Shown: positions 17,640 through 27,535, counted from the first letter of the stretch. The stretch: 47,895 nucleotides of DNA from Burkholderiales bacterium (GCA_028868825.1 JAGWTU010000039.1:1-47895), one strand, 5' to 3'. Notes: a model not told the origin generated them from the sequence alone. Numbers and translations are program-made.

Positions 17640-18973
17640 GGACTGGACTCGGCCGGCGTGCCTGCAACTCGGAAGGCGCTGCGCAACCCGCTGCCGGTTA
17701 GGCCGGTGGCTGTCGCCGGCGTCGCGCGCCGAAGCATGAGGGTCGCCACGATGCCGCAGAACGAAGCGAAGGTCATCCAAAGGCCCGGCGCCGCCTTGTC
17801 GCCCGTGGCGTGGATGAGCCACGTCGACACCAGCGGGGTGAAGCCGCCGAAGATCGCCACGGCGAGGCTGAAGGCGAAAGCAAAGCCAACCGTGCGAACA
17901 TGCGCTGGCATGATTTCCGTGAGCGCGACCATCGCGGCGCCGTTATAGGCGGCGTACAGGAATGCCAGCCAGAGTTCGACGATCATGAGGTGCGCGAAGC
18001 TTGGGTTGGCAACCAGCCACGAGAGTGCCGGATAGGCGGTCAAGATTCCCAGCGTTGCGGCACCGTACAGCACCGGACGTCGGCCGATGCGGTCGGACAG
18101 CGCACCCATCGCCGGAACGCAGAAGAAGCTCAGCAGCCCTACGGCGAAGGTGACGGCCAAGCCGTCGGCCGCGCTGAGCTTGAGAACCGTGCCGCCGAAA
18201 GTTGGCGTGTAGACGGCCACCAGGTAGAAAGTGACGGTAGTCATGATGACCAGCAGCATGCCGTGAATGATCAGCCGATAGTTGGCCGCCAACGAATACA
18301 GGATCTCGGAAAAGCGAGGATGGTGCTTGCGCGCAAGGAATGCTTCGGTTTCCTCCAACGAATTCCGCAGCACGAGCAGAAATGGAACGATGAGGCAGCC
18401 GATCAGAAACGGGATGCGCCAGGCCCAGGCCTGGATGGTGGCGGGGGCCACGAGGTCGTTGAGCAGATAGCCGATGCCGGCCGCAGCCATCGTGGCGACC
18501 TGCAGGCTGGAGGACTGCCAGCCGACATAGAAGCCCTTCTGGTTGGCAGGTGCGATCTCGAAGAGATAGACCGAAACGCCCCCCAACTCGACGCCCGCCG
18601 AGAACCCCTGCAGCAAGCGCCCTAGGAACACGATGATCGGCGCCGCCAGGCCGATGGTCGCGTAGCTCGGCGTGAAGGCGACGATGATGGTGCCCAGGGC
18701 CATGATGGCGAGTGTGACGGTCAGGCCTGTGCGGCGACCGACGCGATCGATGTAGCCGCCCAGAACGATGGCGCCGATCGGGCGCATCAGAAAGCCGGCG
18801 CCGAAGACGGCGAACGTCAGCAGCATCGAGGCGTACTGGTTCTCGCTCGGAAAAAAGGCGGCAGCGATATAGCGTGCATAGAACCCATAGAGAAAGAAGT
18901 CGAACATCTCGATGAAGTTGCCGCTGGCCACGCGGAGGATGGCCGAAAACTTGGATCCGTGGGTGGTGTTCAT
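17636..18973 (-). CDS. MHS-family MFS permease (carboxylate:proton symporter type)
   Basis: The 445-residue protein has twelve hydrophobic segments and the metabolite:H+ symporter signatures. These include GNFIEMFDFFLYGFYARYIA at the start of TM1, GGYIDRVGRRTGL in loop 2-3, GRLLQGFSAGVELGG, and SDRIGRRPVLYG in loop 8-9. The closest known members carry citrate, tricarballylate, alpha-ketoglutarate, shikimate or proline/betaine. The start at MNTTHGSKFS was chosen; 25 upstream codons are open but lack family character. It leads operon B, with two MmgE/PrpD enzymes downstream, so a citrate-like tricarboxylate is the best guess for its cargo. Base composition looks less GC-rich than in neighbours. 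Confidence 0.88.
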   Translation of the reverse strand: MNTTHGSKFSAILRVASGNFIEMFDFFLYGFYARYIAAAFFPSENQYASMLLTFAVFGAGFLMRPIGAIVLGGYIDRVGRRTGLTVTLAIMALGTIIVAFTPSYATIGLAAPIIVFLGRLLQGFSAGVELGGVSVYLFEIAPANQKGFYVGWQSSSLQVATMAAAGIGYLLNDLVAPATIQAWAWRIPFLIGCLIVPFLLVLRNSLEETEAFLARKHHPRFSEILYSLAANYRLIIHGMLLVIMTTVTFYLVAVYTPTFGGTVLKLSAADGLAVTFAVGLLSFFCVPAMGALSDRIGRRPVLYGAATLGILTAYPALSWLVANPSFAHLMIVELWLAFLYAAYNGAAMVALTEIMPAHVRTVGFAFAFSLAVAIFGGFTPLVSTWLIHATGDKAAPGLWMTFASFCGIVATLMLRRATPATATGLTGSGLRSAFRVAGTPAESSP

Positions 18974-18983
18974 GGCCCCGTCC

Positions 18984-19088
18984 TCAATGCAGGATGACAG
19001 GCCGTGGCGCATGCGCCACCGGCGCTGCGACGGCCATATTTCCGTCAAGGACGGTGTTGAATCGAATTCGCGACGGTTGGTTTTGCAT
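18984..19088 (-). CDS. Possible 34-residue leader peptide or gene remnant
   Basis: A 35-codon frame starts with ATG (MQNQPSRIRF...) eight bases after a strong AGGAG ribosome site and ends ten bases before the permease start. The ribosome site and flanking bases (AGGAGACAAG) resemble those of the tctC-like gene (AGGAGACAAC). The peptide has no recognisable motif. It could be a translated leader coupled to the permease, or the 5' stub of a deleted gene. It is supported mainly by its ribosome site. Confidence 0.35.
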   Translation of the reverse strand: MQNQPSRIRFNTVLDGNMAVAAPVAHAPRPVILH

Positions 19089-19139
19089 CGTCTTGTCTCC
19101 TGGGTTTATGGATGGGTTTCGTGCAGCGACCACTGGATT

Positions 19140-19151
19140 CCATTTGAATGG
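19140..19151. repeat. Small inverted repeat CCATT-TG-AATGG
   Basis: A perfect 5-bp inverted repeat lies about 28 bp promoter-proximal to the TTCCA-N5-TGGAA site. It overlaps the weak -10-like hexamer, so it could be a secondary regulator half-site. Confidence 0.35.
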
Positions 19152-19178
19152 GGTCGCGGCAAATCGGCAATGCGCGAA

Positions 19179-19193
19179 TTCCACTCATTGGAA
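19179..19193. promoter_or_regulatory. Putative IclR-type operator upstream of operon B
   Basis: The core TTCCA-CTCAT-TGGAA has the same arms and spacing as the palindrome between iclR and tctC (29461-29475). IclR-family operators are commonly short palindromes of this kind (TGGAAA/TTTCCA arms). Its position upstream of the permease supports co-regulation of operons A and B by the adjacent IclR protein. Confidence 0.6.
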
Positions 19194-19282
19194 ATCGAAC
19201 CGCAGACCCGCATGACAACCCGATGCGGCCGCGTGTCGACGCGCGCTGCGTTTCCCTGATTGCCAGCGCGGGTAATCGCCGG

Positions 19283-19303
19283 GCGCGCGAACGGGTCGCG
19301 CGC
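19283..19303 (-). terminator. Candidate terminator stem after operon A
   Basis: GCGCGCGA-ACGGG-TCGCGCGC is a perfect 8-bp stem with a 5-base loop, 15 bases beyond the stop of the last gene of operon A on the minus strand. No T tract follows, so termination would need help from Rho, or the stem may protect the transcript end. Confidence 0.45.
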
Positions 19304-19317
19304 GAGCTCCATCTCAT

Positions 19318-20049
19318 TCAGCGCGGCTCCAGACCGGCTCGCCGTGCCTGCTGAGCTGCCGCAGGCGAAGTCAGGAAGCTGATCAGGCCCTGAGCGGCCT
19401 GCGGTGTCGGCGCCCCTGGGCGTATGCCAAAGGTGAAGACGGTGAGCCGCTGCACTTCCGGTCCGAGAGGACCGAGCCGATCGATGCCCTGCACGGTCAG
19501 GAGCTCGCTGACCTGTGTGAAGCCGAGCTGACCGCGGCCTTGGGCCAGGGCCGCGCCGACGGACAAACCCGGCGCCAGACGCAATGTCTTGGGTTCGACC
19601 AGGTCGCGGATGCCCATCTGATCGAACAGCGTCAGCAGGTGCAGACTGCTGGGCCCCGAAGACAGCACGATCGACTGCGCATCCAGCAACGATTGCTTCA
19701 GCGCCGCCCGCGTCGAGACATCGAACTTCCTCGAACCCGACGCCGTGGCCGCACCGATGGCCGACGCCATGAATTCGCGGCCCGCACCCCGCAGCAGCTT
19801 GCCGCGATGCTCGAGGTCGGCAACCACGGCCTGCGGAATGACGACGAGGTCGAAGGCGCCACCTTCCTCGGCCAGGCGGGTGATGTCCGGCGTGCCGCCC
19901 CAGGTGACCTGAACAGGGTGACCCGAGGCCTTCTCGAAAGCCGGGATCAGCTCATGAACCAGTTCCTTGACCGCATTCGAGGCGATGAGCCTGACCTCGT
20001 CGGCCATCATCACCCGGCCGATGGCCACCCATTGTTGGGCGGAGTCCAT
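19318..20049 (-). CDS. ModA-like substrate-binding protein without signal peptide (copy 2)
   Basis: The 243-residue protein has the same binding-protein fold as the copy in operon B but is strongly diverged. It has the opening strand VRLIASNAVKELV, the VTWGGTPDI ligand loop, FDLVVIPQAVV, VLSSGPSSLHLL in lobe two, and the C-terminal FLTSPAAAQQARRAGLEP. No signal peptide is seen from either possible start (MDSAQQW or the internal MMADEV), so it is predicted cytosolic. It is the last gene of operon A, 42 bases after the isochorismatase-fold gene, with no ABC permease nearby. Finding one in each operon of the regulon argues for a real non-transport role. Confidence 0.78.
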   Translation of the reverse strand: MDSAQQWVAIGRVMMADEVRLIASNAVKELVHELIPAFEKASGHPVQVTWGGTPDITRLAEEGGAFDLVVIPQAVVADLEHRGKLLRGAGREFMASAIGAATASGSRKFDVSTRAALKQSLLDAQSIVLSSGPSSLHLLTLFDQMGIRDLVEPKTLRLAPGLSVGAALAQGRGQLGFTQVSELLTVQGIDRLGPLGPEVQRLTVFTFGIRPGAPTPQAAQGLISFLTSPAAAQQARRAGLEPR

Positions 20050-20091
20050 GCTTCTGGCGTTGAAAAGTGAATGTGGCGCCGAGCGCGGAAC

Positions 20092-20736
20092 TCAGTCGAT
20101 CAGCTCGGTCGAGCTCAATTTGACTTTGGCCGCCATCCGCGGCGCGTTCTGCAGGTGCCAGAGGGTGTACTGCTCGGCGTAGGTGCTCTCCGCCGTCACG
20201 CCATCGACGGCAATGACGACATTGAAGCCACGGAACACGGAGCCTCCTGCCGTGTACAGCACCGCGCCGTGCGAAGCGGTGCCGATGATGACGACGGTGG
20301 TGATGCCCCGGTCGCGCAGGATCTTCTCGAGGTCGGTGCCCAGGTATTTGTCGGGGCCCGAACGCACCCAGGGCTCATGGCCAACCAGCGCCACATCGGG
20401 CCACAGATCGGCGGGCGTGCCAGGTGTCGGCAGCGCGCCGAGTGTGTAGACCACGAACCAACCCTTGGCCCGGGCTGTGGCCAGCAGCTTGCCGGCTTGC
20501 GGCAGCGCCGCGACGCAGCGTGGGCGGACCTCCCTGTTGCAGGTGTCCTTGGAGAGGTCCAACACCAGCAGCGCGGTCGTCTTCGGGTCGACGGTAACCT
20601 TCGACAAGCTTGGCGGCGGTGGCGTCTGGACGCTGCCCCATTCGTCCAGGATGCTGTGGGCCGCGGCCGCTGTCGGCAGGCAGGCCGCGCTCGCAGCGGC
20701 GATCAGCGCGCCCAGGATCTGCCTTCGTTCGTTCAT
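20092..20736 (-). CDS. Exported isochorismatase-fold hydrolase lacking the catalytic Cys
   Basis: The 214-residue protein has an N-terminal signal with a paired arginine (NERRQILGALIAAASAACL), possibly Tat-type, ending near AAAAHS. The mature part has the isochorismatase fold: the catalytic Asp in LLVLDLS (Asp60), a lysine in GPDKYLGTDL (Lys130), and the IIGTASHGAVLYTAGG loop. In cysteine hydrolases this loop carries the nucleophilic Cys; here the aligned residue is Ala158. True isochorismatases also lack that Cys, so a different hydrolytic mechanism is possible, but amidase activity is unlikely. It lies 59 bases after the thiolase. A periplasmic member in an otherwise cytosolic CoA pathway is unexpected. 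Confidence 0.78.
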   Translation of the reverse strand: MNERRQILGALIAAASAACLPTAAAAHSILDEWGSVQTPPPPSLSKVTVDPKTTALLVLDLSKDTCNREVRPRCVAALPQAGKLLATARAKGWFVVYTLGALPTPGTPADLWPDVALVGHEPWVRSGPDKYLGTDLEKILRDRGITTVVIIGTASHGAVLYTAGGSVFRGFNVVIAVDGVTAESTYAEQYTLWHLQNAPRMAAKVKLSSTELID

Positions 20737-20795
20737 CTTGACTCCTTGTCGTATTGCATTACGGTCCGTGATTCGGACCCGTTGCCCATTCGGGT

Positions 20796-22001
<1,206 letters not shown>

Positions 22002-22011
22002 GAAGGCAAGC

Positions 22012-23340
22012 TCATGTGGGCAGGTGGGGCGTATGGGTCAGGGCCCAGATGCGGGCCAGCAGTGCGCGCGCTTCGTGTTCGCCGATGACGGGGCCGGCCA
22101 GCTCGATCAGCTTGCCTTCCAGTTCGGCATCGGACAGGGGCAGTTCGGGGTCGCCCTTGCGATCCAGCTGCAGGTGGGTCAGCACGCGGCCGTCGCGCAA
22201 TGTGAGGGTCACGCGCGCGGCGCGGCGGCCGGGGAAGCCGGCATCCACTTCCGGATCCAGCGCCTTGCGGATCCGCGGCATCAGCGCCCGCGTGGCCGGG
22301 TCCCTCAGCCGCGCCGGTTCGTAAGCGGACAGACGCACGCTGCCGTGCACCAGGGCCGTCGCAACCATGTAGTGCAGGCTGAAGCGGGCCTGGTCCGCGT
22401 TCTGCGGATCGACGTGCGGCGCGATGTCCAGCGTGGGTCGGTAGACCCCCAGGTGCACGGACTCAATGTCGGCGTGGGACAAGCCATGTCGTTGCTGCAG
22501 CGTCAGCGCGCCGTCGATCGCAGCAAAGCAGTGGCCGCAACCGATGTGGTTCTTGAACGTCAGTCGCGTGATGTGGAAGTCTTCGCCCAGCGTGGCGCCC
22601 ACCTGTGACCAGTCGGGGCCGTCGCTCATCGCATGACCCAGACCCGAGTCGCCTTCCAAGACGTCGAGCGAACTGCGCATGCCGCCAGCTGCCAGCTGTG
22701 CGGCCAGCACCCCGGCCTCGGCGGCGCGGCCCGCATGCAGCGGCTTGGCCATGGTCTCGGATCGGAAGGCCTGCTGCAGCCCGGCGGTGAACGTGGCGGC
22801 CAGCGCCAGTGCCTGCGCGTAGGCGTCTTCATGCAGGCGCAGCAGGCTCGCCGCCGCGGCCGCGGCGCCGAAGGCGCCCACCGTCCCGGTGTTGTGCCAG
22901 AACCGGTAATGCGGTCGACCCATCACGACACCGATGCGGGTGGAGACTTCGTAGCCCAGAACCACGGCACGCAGGAAGTCGACGCCGGTGGCCTTCCCGG
23001 TCTGCGCCGTTGCCAGCGCCGCTGCAATGGTCGCCGCACCCGGGTGAACCATCGCATCGCGGAAACTGTCGTCCACCTCGGCGGCATGGGCCGCCGTGCC
23101 GTGGATCAGCGCCGCCGCGCGCGTCGTGGCCGCTCGGCCCAGGGCCAGACGCGCATCGCCACGGTCCAGGTCTTCGGCCAGCGTCGCCTCCAGCACCTGA
23201 ACGGCCGGCATGGCGAGGCCGGGATAGAGCGACGCGTACCAATCGATCACGGCGCGTTGCGTGTGGTGCAGCACGTCGGGCGGCAGCGCGCGCTGGGAAA
23301 CCTCGTGGGCGAAGCGCGCGAAGACTTGGGTGGCCAGCAT
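22012..23340 (-). CDS. MmgE/PrpD family protein (copy 3)
   Basis: The 442-residue protein is a diverged member of the MmgE/PrpD family. Landmarks are HAAEVDDSFRDAMVHPGAAT near residue 85, TFTAGLQQAFRSETMAKPLH near 190, and FKNHIGCGHCFAAIDGAL near 265. It differs clearly from copies 1 and 2 at these sites, for instance EVDDSF in place of DLDDGH, so it likely acts on another substrate or step. It begins one base after the FadJ-like stop and is followed ten bases later by the thiolase, so it is embedded in the beta-oxidation operon. A dehydratase or decarboxylase acting on a carboxylate intermediate is inferred. Confidence 0.85.
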   Translation of the reverse strand: MLATQVFARFAHEVSQRALPPDVLHHTQRAVIDWYASLYPGLAMPAVQVLEATLAEDLDRGDARLALGRAATTRAAALIHGTAAHAAEVDDSFRDAMVHPGAATIAAALATAQTGKATGVDFLRAVVLGYEVSTRIGVVMGRPHYRFWHNTGTVGAFGAAAAAASLLRLHEDAYAQALALAATFTAGLQQAFRSETMAKPLHAGRAAEAGVLAAQLAAGGMRSSLDVLEGDSGLGHAMSDGPDWSQVGATLGEDFHITRLTFKNHIGCGHCFAAIDGALTLQQRHGLSHADIESVHLGVYRPTLDIAPHVDPQNADQARFSLHYMVATALVHGSVRLSAYEPARLRDPATRALMPRIRKALDPEVDAGFPGRRAARVTLTLRDGRVLTHLQLDRKGDPELPLSDAELEGKLIELAGPVIGEHEARALLARIWALTHTPHLPT

Positions 23341-23341
23341 C

Positions 23342-25411
23342 TCAGGCCTTCACTTCGAGCAGGTGCCGGACATCGCCGCGGACGAATCCCGGCCCGCTCA
23401 GGAGAGCCCACTCGTCCAGATCAGCTCGCAGGGCTTCGGCGCCTCGCTCACGGGCCCAGAACACCGGCCCGCCTTCCCAGCGCGGGAAGCCGTAGCCATT
23501 GACCAGCACCACGTCCACATCGGTGGCCCGTTCGGCCACGCCTTCGGCCAGCAGCAGCGCCGCTTCGTTGACCAAGGTCAGCATCACACGGCGCTGGATT
23601 TCCTCGGAACCCAGTTCCCGCGGCGTGATGCCCTTGTCGCTGCGCGCTTTTGCGATGAGCTCGGCCACGGCCGGGTCCACTTGCGGGCGCGATGCGCCCT
23701 CGGGGTACCGGTAATAGCCGGCGCCTGTCTTGCGGCCCAGCCGGCCGGCCTCGCACAAGCGATCGGCGATCTGCACGTAGCGCGCCGCAGGATCGCGCTC
23801 ACTTTTGTGTGACTCGGCCTGCGCTTTGCGCATGCGCCACGCGATGTCCAGGCCCGACAGGTCCGCCACGGCGAAGGGGCCCATGGCGAAGCCAAACGCC
23901 TCCAGCGCGGCGTCCACCTGTTGCGGCGCCGCGCCTTCTTCGATCATGAACTCGCACTGGCGGCGGTAGGCGGCATAGAGGCGATTGCCGACGAAGCCGA
24001 AGGCATTGCCGGTCAGCACCGGCAGCTTCTTCAGCCTGCGGCCGATGGCCAGCCCGGTGGCCAGGGCGTCGGCGGACGAAGCCTTGCCGCGCACGACCTC
24101 CATCAGCTTCATCACGTGGGCCGGGCTGAAGAAGTGCAGGCCGATGACGTCCTGCGGACGCGAGGTCGCCGCAGCGATCGCGTCGAGATCGAGATAGGAC
24201 GTGTTCGAGGCCAGCACGGCGCCGGGTCGGGCCAGCGCGTCGATGCGCTGAAAGACCTGCTGCTTGGCGCCCATCTCCTCGAACACAGCCTCGATGACCA
24301 GCTCGGCTTCGGCGATGCGCGGCCAGTCCAGGCTGGTGCTCAGGCGGGCCTCGCAGGCCGCGGCCACGGCTGCTTGGACCTTGCCGCTGTTGACGCGGCC
24401 GTCGTAGTGCTCATGGATGCGGCTCGCGCCACGCTCCAGCGCGGCGGCTTCCTGCTCCAGCAGCAGCACTTCATAGCCGGCGTCCAGCGCGGCGATGGCG
24501 ATGCCGGAGCCCATGGTGCCGGCGCCAATGACGGCGATGCGCCGGATGTCGCGCGGCCTCGCCGCGTCCAATGACGGATGCCTGGCGCTGTCGCGTTCAG
24601 CGAAGAACTGGTGGCGCAGCGCGTAGGCTTCGCGTCCCAGGCGCAGGCGCTGGAAGACGGCGCGCTCGTCGGCCAGGCCGTCCTCGATGTCGACCGTTGC
24701 CGTGGCCACGATGGCATCGATGGCCGCTTGCACCTGTGGCCGGCGTCTGCCGGCCTTCAGCGCGGCGGCCGAGGCGTCGGCGATGGTGCGGGCGTCGGCC
24801 GCGGGCACCGCGTGGTCACGCAGGCGGTTCTTGCGGCCGGCCAGGTGGCGTGCATGGGTCACGGCCGCCGTGCGCAATTCGCCTCGCACCTCGGCGTCGA
24901 TCAGCCCCGCAGCAAGGGCGGCAGCGCTGCCGACGCGCTCGCCGCTGCAAATCATGGCGATGGCGCGCGGAATGCCGACGATGCGCGGCAGCCGCTGCGT
25001 GCCGCCGGCGCCAGGGATGATGCCCAAGGTCACTTCAGGCAGACCCACCACCGTGCCCGGCGCGGCGACGCGGGCGTCGCAACCCAGCGCCAGCTCGAAA
25101 CCGCCACCGAGCGCCGCGCCGTGCAGCGCCGCCACCACGGGCTTGCCGCAGTCTTCGATGGCCTTGATCACGGCGGGCAGTTGCGGCTCGGCCAGGGGCT
25201 GGCCGAATTCGCGCAGATCGGAGCCCGCGATGAAGGTGGTGCCGGCACCGATGAGCACGGCGGCTTGCAGGCTGTCATCGGAATCGACGGTCGCGATGGC
25301 GGCCATCAAACCTTCACGCACGGCAGCCGAGCCGGCATTGATCGGTGGGTTGTCGATGACGATGACGGCGATGTCGCCGTCCCGCTCGAGGCGTACGCGG
25401 GTCTGTTCCAC
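23342..25411 (-). CDS. Enoyl-CoA hydratase/3-hydroxyacyl-CoA dehydrogenase fusion (FadJ-like)
   Basis: The 689-residue bifunctional enzyme has a crotonase domain (about 1-190) with both catalytic glutamates, Glu106 in GGGFELALGCD and Glu126 in GLPEVTLGIIPGAGG. It is followed by a 3-hydroxyacyl-CoA dehydrogenase: Rossmann motif GAGTMGSG from residue 296, catalytic His426 in GLHFFSP, NAFGFVGNRL, and two C-terminal helical domains. It should hydrate an enoyl-CoA and oxidise the product with NAD. The start is a GTG six bases after GAGGAGG, which overlaps the ligase stop; upstream codons in frame belong to the shadow of the ligase. The domain order matches FadJ/FadB. Confidence 0.9.
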   Translation of the reverse strand: MEQTRVRLERDGDIAVIVIDNPPINAGSAAVREGLMAAIATVDSDDSLQAAVLIGAGTTFIAGSDLREFGQPLAEPQLPAVIKAIEDCGKPVVAALHGAALGGGFELALGCDARVAAPGTVVGLPEVTLGIIPGAGGTQRLPRIVGIPRAIAMICSGERVGSAAALAAGLIDAEVRGELRTAAVTHARHLAGRKNRLRDHAVPAADARTIADASAAALKAGRRRPQVQAAIDAIVATATVDIEDGLADERAVFQRLRLGREAYALRHQFFAERDSARHPSLDAARPRDIRRIAVIGAGTMGSGIAIAALDAGYEVLLLEQEAAALERGASRIHEHYDGRVNSGKVQAAVAAACEARLSTSLDWPRIAEAELVIEAVFEEMGAKQQVFQRIDALARPGAVLASNTSYLDLDAIAAATSRPQDVIGLHFFSPAHVMKLMEVVRGKASSADALATGLAIGRRLKKLPVLTGNAFGFVGNRLYAAYRRQCEFMIEEGAAPQQVDAALEAFGFAMGPFAVADLSGLDIAWRMRKAQAESHKSERDPAARYVQIADRLCEAGRLGRKTGAGYYRYPEGASRPQVDPAVAELIAKARSDKGITPRELGSEEIQRRVMLTLVNEAALLLAEGVAERATDVDVVLVNGYGFPRWEGGPVFWARERGAEALRADLDEWALLSGPGFVRGDVRHLLEVKA

Positions 25412-25421
25412 TGCCGCCTCC

Positions 25422-27530
25422 TCAGGCCAGGACGACGACGCCGTCGGCAGCGCGCACGCCGTGCCCTTGCGGCAGCACGAAGACCGGGTTGATCTCGGCT
25501 TCGACCAGGCGCTCGCCCAGCTGCGCGGCCATGCGCGAGAAGGCCACGATGGCGTCGACCAGCGCCTCCACATCGGCCTTGGGTCGGCCGCGGAAGCCAT
25601 CCAGCAGCGGCCAGGTCTTCAGGTCCCGGGCCATGCTCAGGGCTTCGGCACGGCTGAGGCCGCTCAGCCCGGTCGAGTCGACCGGCAGCAGACGCATCGT
25701 GGTGTCCTTGAAGAGTTCGGCCGTGACGCCGCCCATGCCCAGAAGGATGGCGGTGCCCAGCGGATCGCGATGCATGCCGAGGATGAGCTCGGTGCCGCCG
25801 CCGACCATCTCCTGCACGAGATAGCGCTGAGGACGCACGCCGGCCCTGGCTTCGACATCGGCGGCCATCTGCATCAGGCGCGCACCCACGGTCTCGGCGG
25901 TCAGGCCCACGGCCACGCCGCCGACATCGCTCTTGTGCGTGATCTGCGACGAGAGGATCTTCAGCACCACGCGACCACCCAGCGCGCGTGCGGCCGCCTC
26001 GGCCTCGGCGGGTGTGCCGACGATGACCTCCGCGGCACAGGGCACGCCGAAACGGGCGAAGAGCTGCTTGGCCTGCGCTTCGTCCAGCGAACCCGGCGCG
26101 AAGTCGTTCACGGCCACGGCCGGGCCGGCGCTGGGAACCTCGTCCGGCGCCACGAAGCGGCTGGTCTCGAGCATCGCGCCCAGGGCCGCGGTGCAGCTCT
26201 CCGCGGCGGCGAAGGCCGGCACGCCGCGTTGGGTCAGCAGCGCGCCGACCTCGGGCGCATGCGGGCTGATGTAGGCCAGCACCGGCTTGTCGGTCAGGGG
26301 CAGGCAGTCCTGGATGGCACCGGCCATCAGTTCCGGTTGCGCCAGGCTCGACGAGCCGACGATGATCGTCAGCGCGTCGTAGCCGGGACTGGCGAGCAGC
26401 GCCGTGATGGCGCCGCGCAGCAGGTCGGGCCGCAGGCCGGCCAGGGTCACGTCGATGGGGTTGCGGTCCAGCACGGCTTCGCTGCCAGTCTGCAGGGCGC
26501 GCAGCGCCTGGGCCGTGGCGGCGTCGGGTGGCGGGGTGTCGAAGTCGTGCAGACCCAGATCGTCGCTCACCAGCGTGCCCGCCCCGCCGGTGGACGTGAG
26601 GATGGCCACGCGGTTCCCGCGCAGCTTGCGGCCGGTGGCCAGCGCGACGGGGATGTCCAGCAGGTCGCTGAAGCTCTGCGCGCGGATCACGCCGGCCTGG
26701 CGGAACATCGCGTCGTACATGCGGTCTGCACCGGCCATCGCGCCGGTGTGCGACACGGCGGCTGCGGCGCCCGCCTCCGAGCGGCCGATCTTGAAGGCGA
26801 CCACGGGCTTGCCCGCACGCGCAGCCTTCAGAGCCGCAGCACGGAATTTGACCGGGTTGCGCACCGTCTCGATGTAGAGCGCGATGACCTTGGTGGCGTC
26901 GTCGTCGGCCAGATGGTCGATGAAGTCGGCCAGTTCGAGGTCGACTTCGTTGCTGGTGGAGATCAGCTTGGACAGGCCGATGCCGCGCGCCGAGGCACGC
27001 GACAGCAGCGAGCCCAGGATGCCGCCGCTCTGCGAGACCACGCCGATGCCACCCACCGGGAAATGGTCCATCTCCAAGGCGCCGGTCGCCGACAGGACGA
27101 TCTGGTCCGTCAGGTTCACGAGGCCGATGGTGTTCGGGCCGAGGATGCGCATCGAGCCGGCGGCCTCGATCAGCTGGCGCTGACGGCGAGCGCCCTCAGC
27201 GCCGGTCTCGGTGTACCCGCTGGCCAGCACGATGGCGGCGGCGGTGCCGCGCTCTGCCAGATCGCGCACGGCCAGATGGGCGCGCTCGGCCCCCAGCAGC
27301 ACGATGCCGACATCCGGCACCACGGGCAGCGAGGCAATGTCGGCGTAGCAAGGCAGGTCGCCGATGCGGTCGGCCTTGGGGTTCACCGGCAGGATCCGCC
27401 CGGCATAACCGTGTTTCTGCAGGTAGGCCACGGGGCGGCCAGCGGTCTTGGCCGGGTCAGCCGAGGCGCCGATGATGGCGACGCTGCGCGGCTGCAGCAG
27501 GCGGCCGATGGCGTTCATGCGGGCGTCCAT
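25422..27530 (-). CDS. ADP(NDP)-forming acyl-CoA synthetase
   Basis: The 702-residue protein has the fused layout of NDP-forming acetyl-CoA synthetases. A CoA-binding domain comes first (LLQPRSVAIIGASADPAKTAGRPV at the start) and is followed by succinyl-CoA-ligase-like domains with the phospho-His motif SHTGAMAG near residue 257. A C-terminal ATP-grasp domain contains LKILSSQITHKSDVGGV and VEINP-like EAEINPVFVL. It converts an acid, ATP and CoA to acyl-CoA, ADP and phosphate. The ATG at MDARMNAIGR has GGAG eight bases upstream; a GTG three codons earlier overlaps the crotonase stop. Relatives include acetate and feruloyl-CoA synthetases, so the acid cannot be named. Confidence 0.9.
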   Translation of the reverse strand: MDARMNAIGRLLQPRSVAIIGASADPAKTAGRPVAYLQKHGYAGRILPVNPKADRIGDLPCYADIASLPVVPDVGIVLLGAERAHLAVRDLAERGTAAAIVLASGYTETGAEGARRQRQLIEAAGSMRILGPNTIGLVNLTDQIVLSATGALEMDHFPVGGIGVVSQSGGILGSLLSRASARGIGLSKLISTSNEVDLELADFIDHLADDDATKVIALYIETVRNPVKFRAAALKAARAGKPVVAFKIGRSEAGAAAAVSHTGAMAGADRMYDAMFRQAGVIRAQSFSDLLDIPVALATGRKLRGNRVAILTSTGGAGTLVSDDLGLHDFDTPPPDAATAQALRALQTGSEAVLDRNPIDVTLAGLRPDLLRGAITALLASPGYDALTIIVGSSSLAQPELMAGAIQDCLPLTDKPVLAYISPHAPEVGALLTQRGVPAFAAAESCTAALGAMLETSRFVAPDEVPSAGPAVAVNDFAPGSLDEAQAKQLFARFGVPCAAEVIVGTPAEAEAAARALGGRVVLKILSSQITHKSDVGGVAVGLTAETVGARLMQMAADVEARAGVRPQRYLVQEMVGGGTELILGMHRDPLGTAILLGMGGVTAELFKDTTMRLLPVDSTGLSGLSRAEALSMARDLKTWPLLDGFRGRPKADVEALVDAIVAFSRMAAQLGERLVEAEINPVFVLPQGHGVRAADGVVVLA

Positions 27531-27535
27531 GGCCG

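Larger units (their letters stand above)
18974..19317. promoter_or_regulatory. Control region of operon B
   Basis: These 344 bp lie between the end of operon A and the permease. From right to left they hold a candidate terminator stem, an IclR-type palindrome, a weak promoter-like pair on the minus strand (TTGCCG, 17 bases, TCAAAT), a small inverted repeat and the short 34-residue frame. Base composition is less GC-rich than in flanking genes, as expected for a promoter. Confidence 0.5.

Noticed and set aside
16914..20049. Molybdate ABC transporter
   Set aside because: Two ModA-like proteins are present but no modB or modC, and neither has a signal peptide, so an import system is not supported.
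25412..25600. N-terminal extension of the FadJ-like protein
   Set aside because: These codons lie in the ligase gene and read as Trp/Arg/Ser-rich noise; the GTG at 25411 has GAGGAGG at the right distance.
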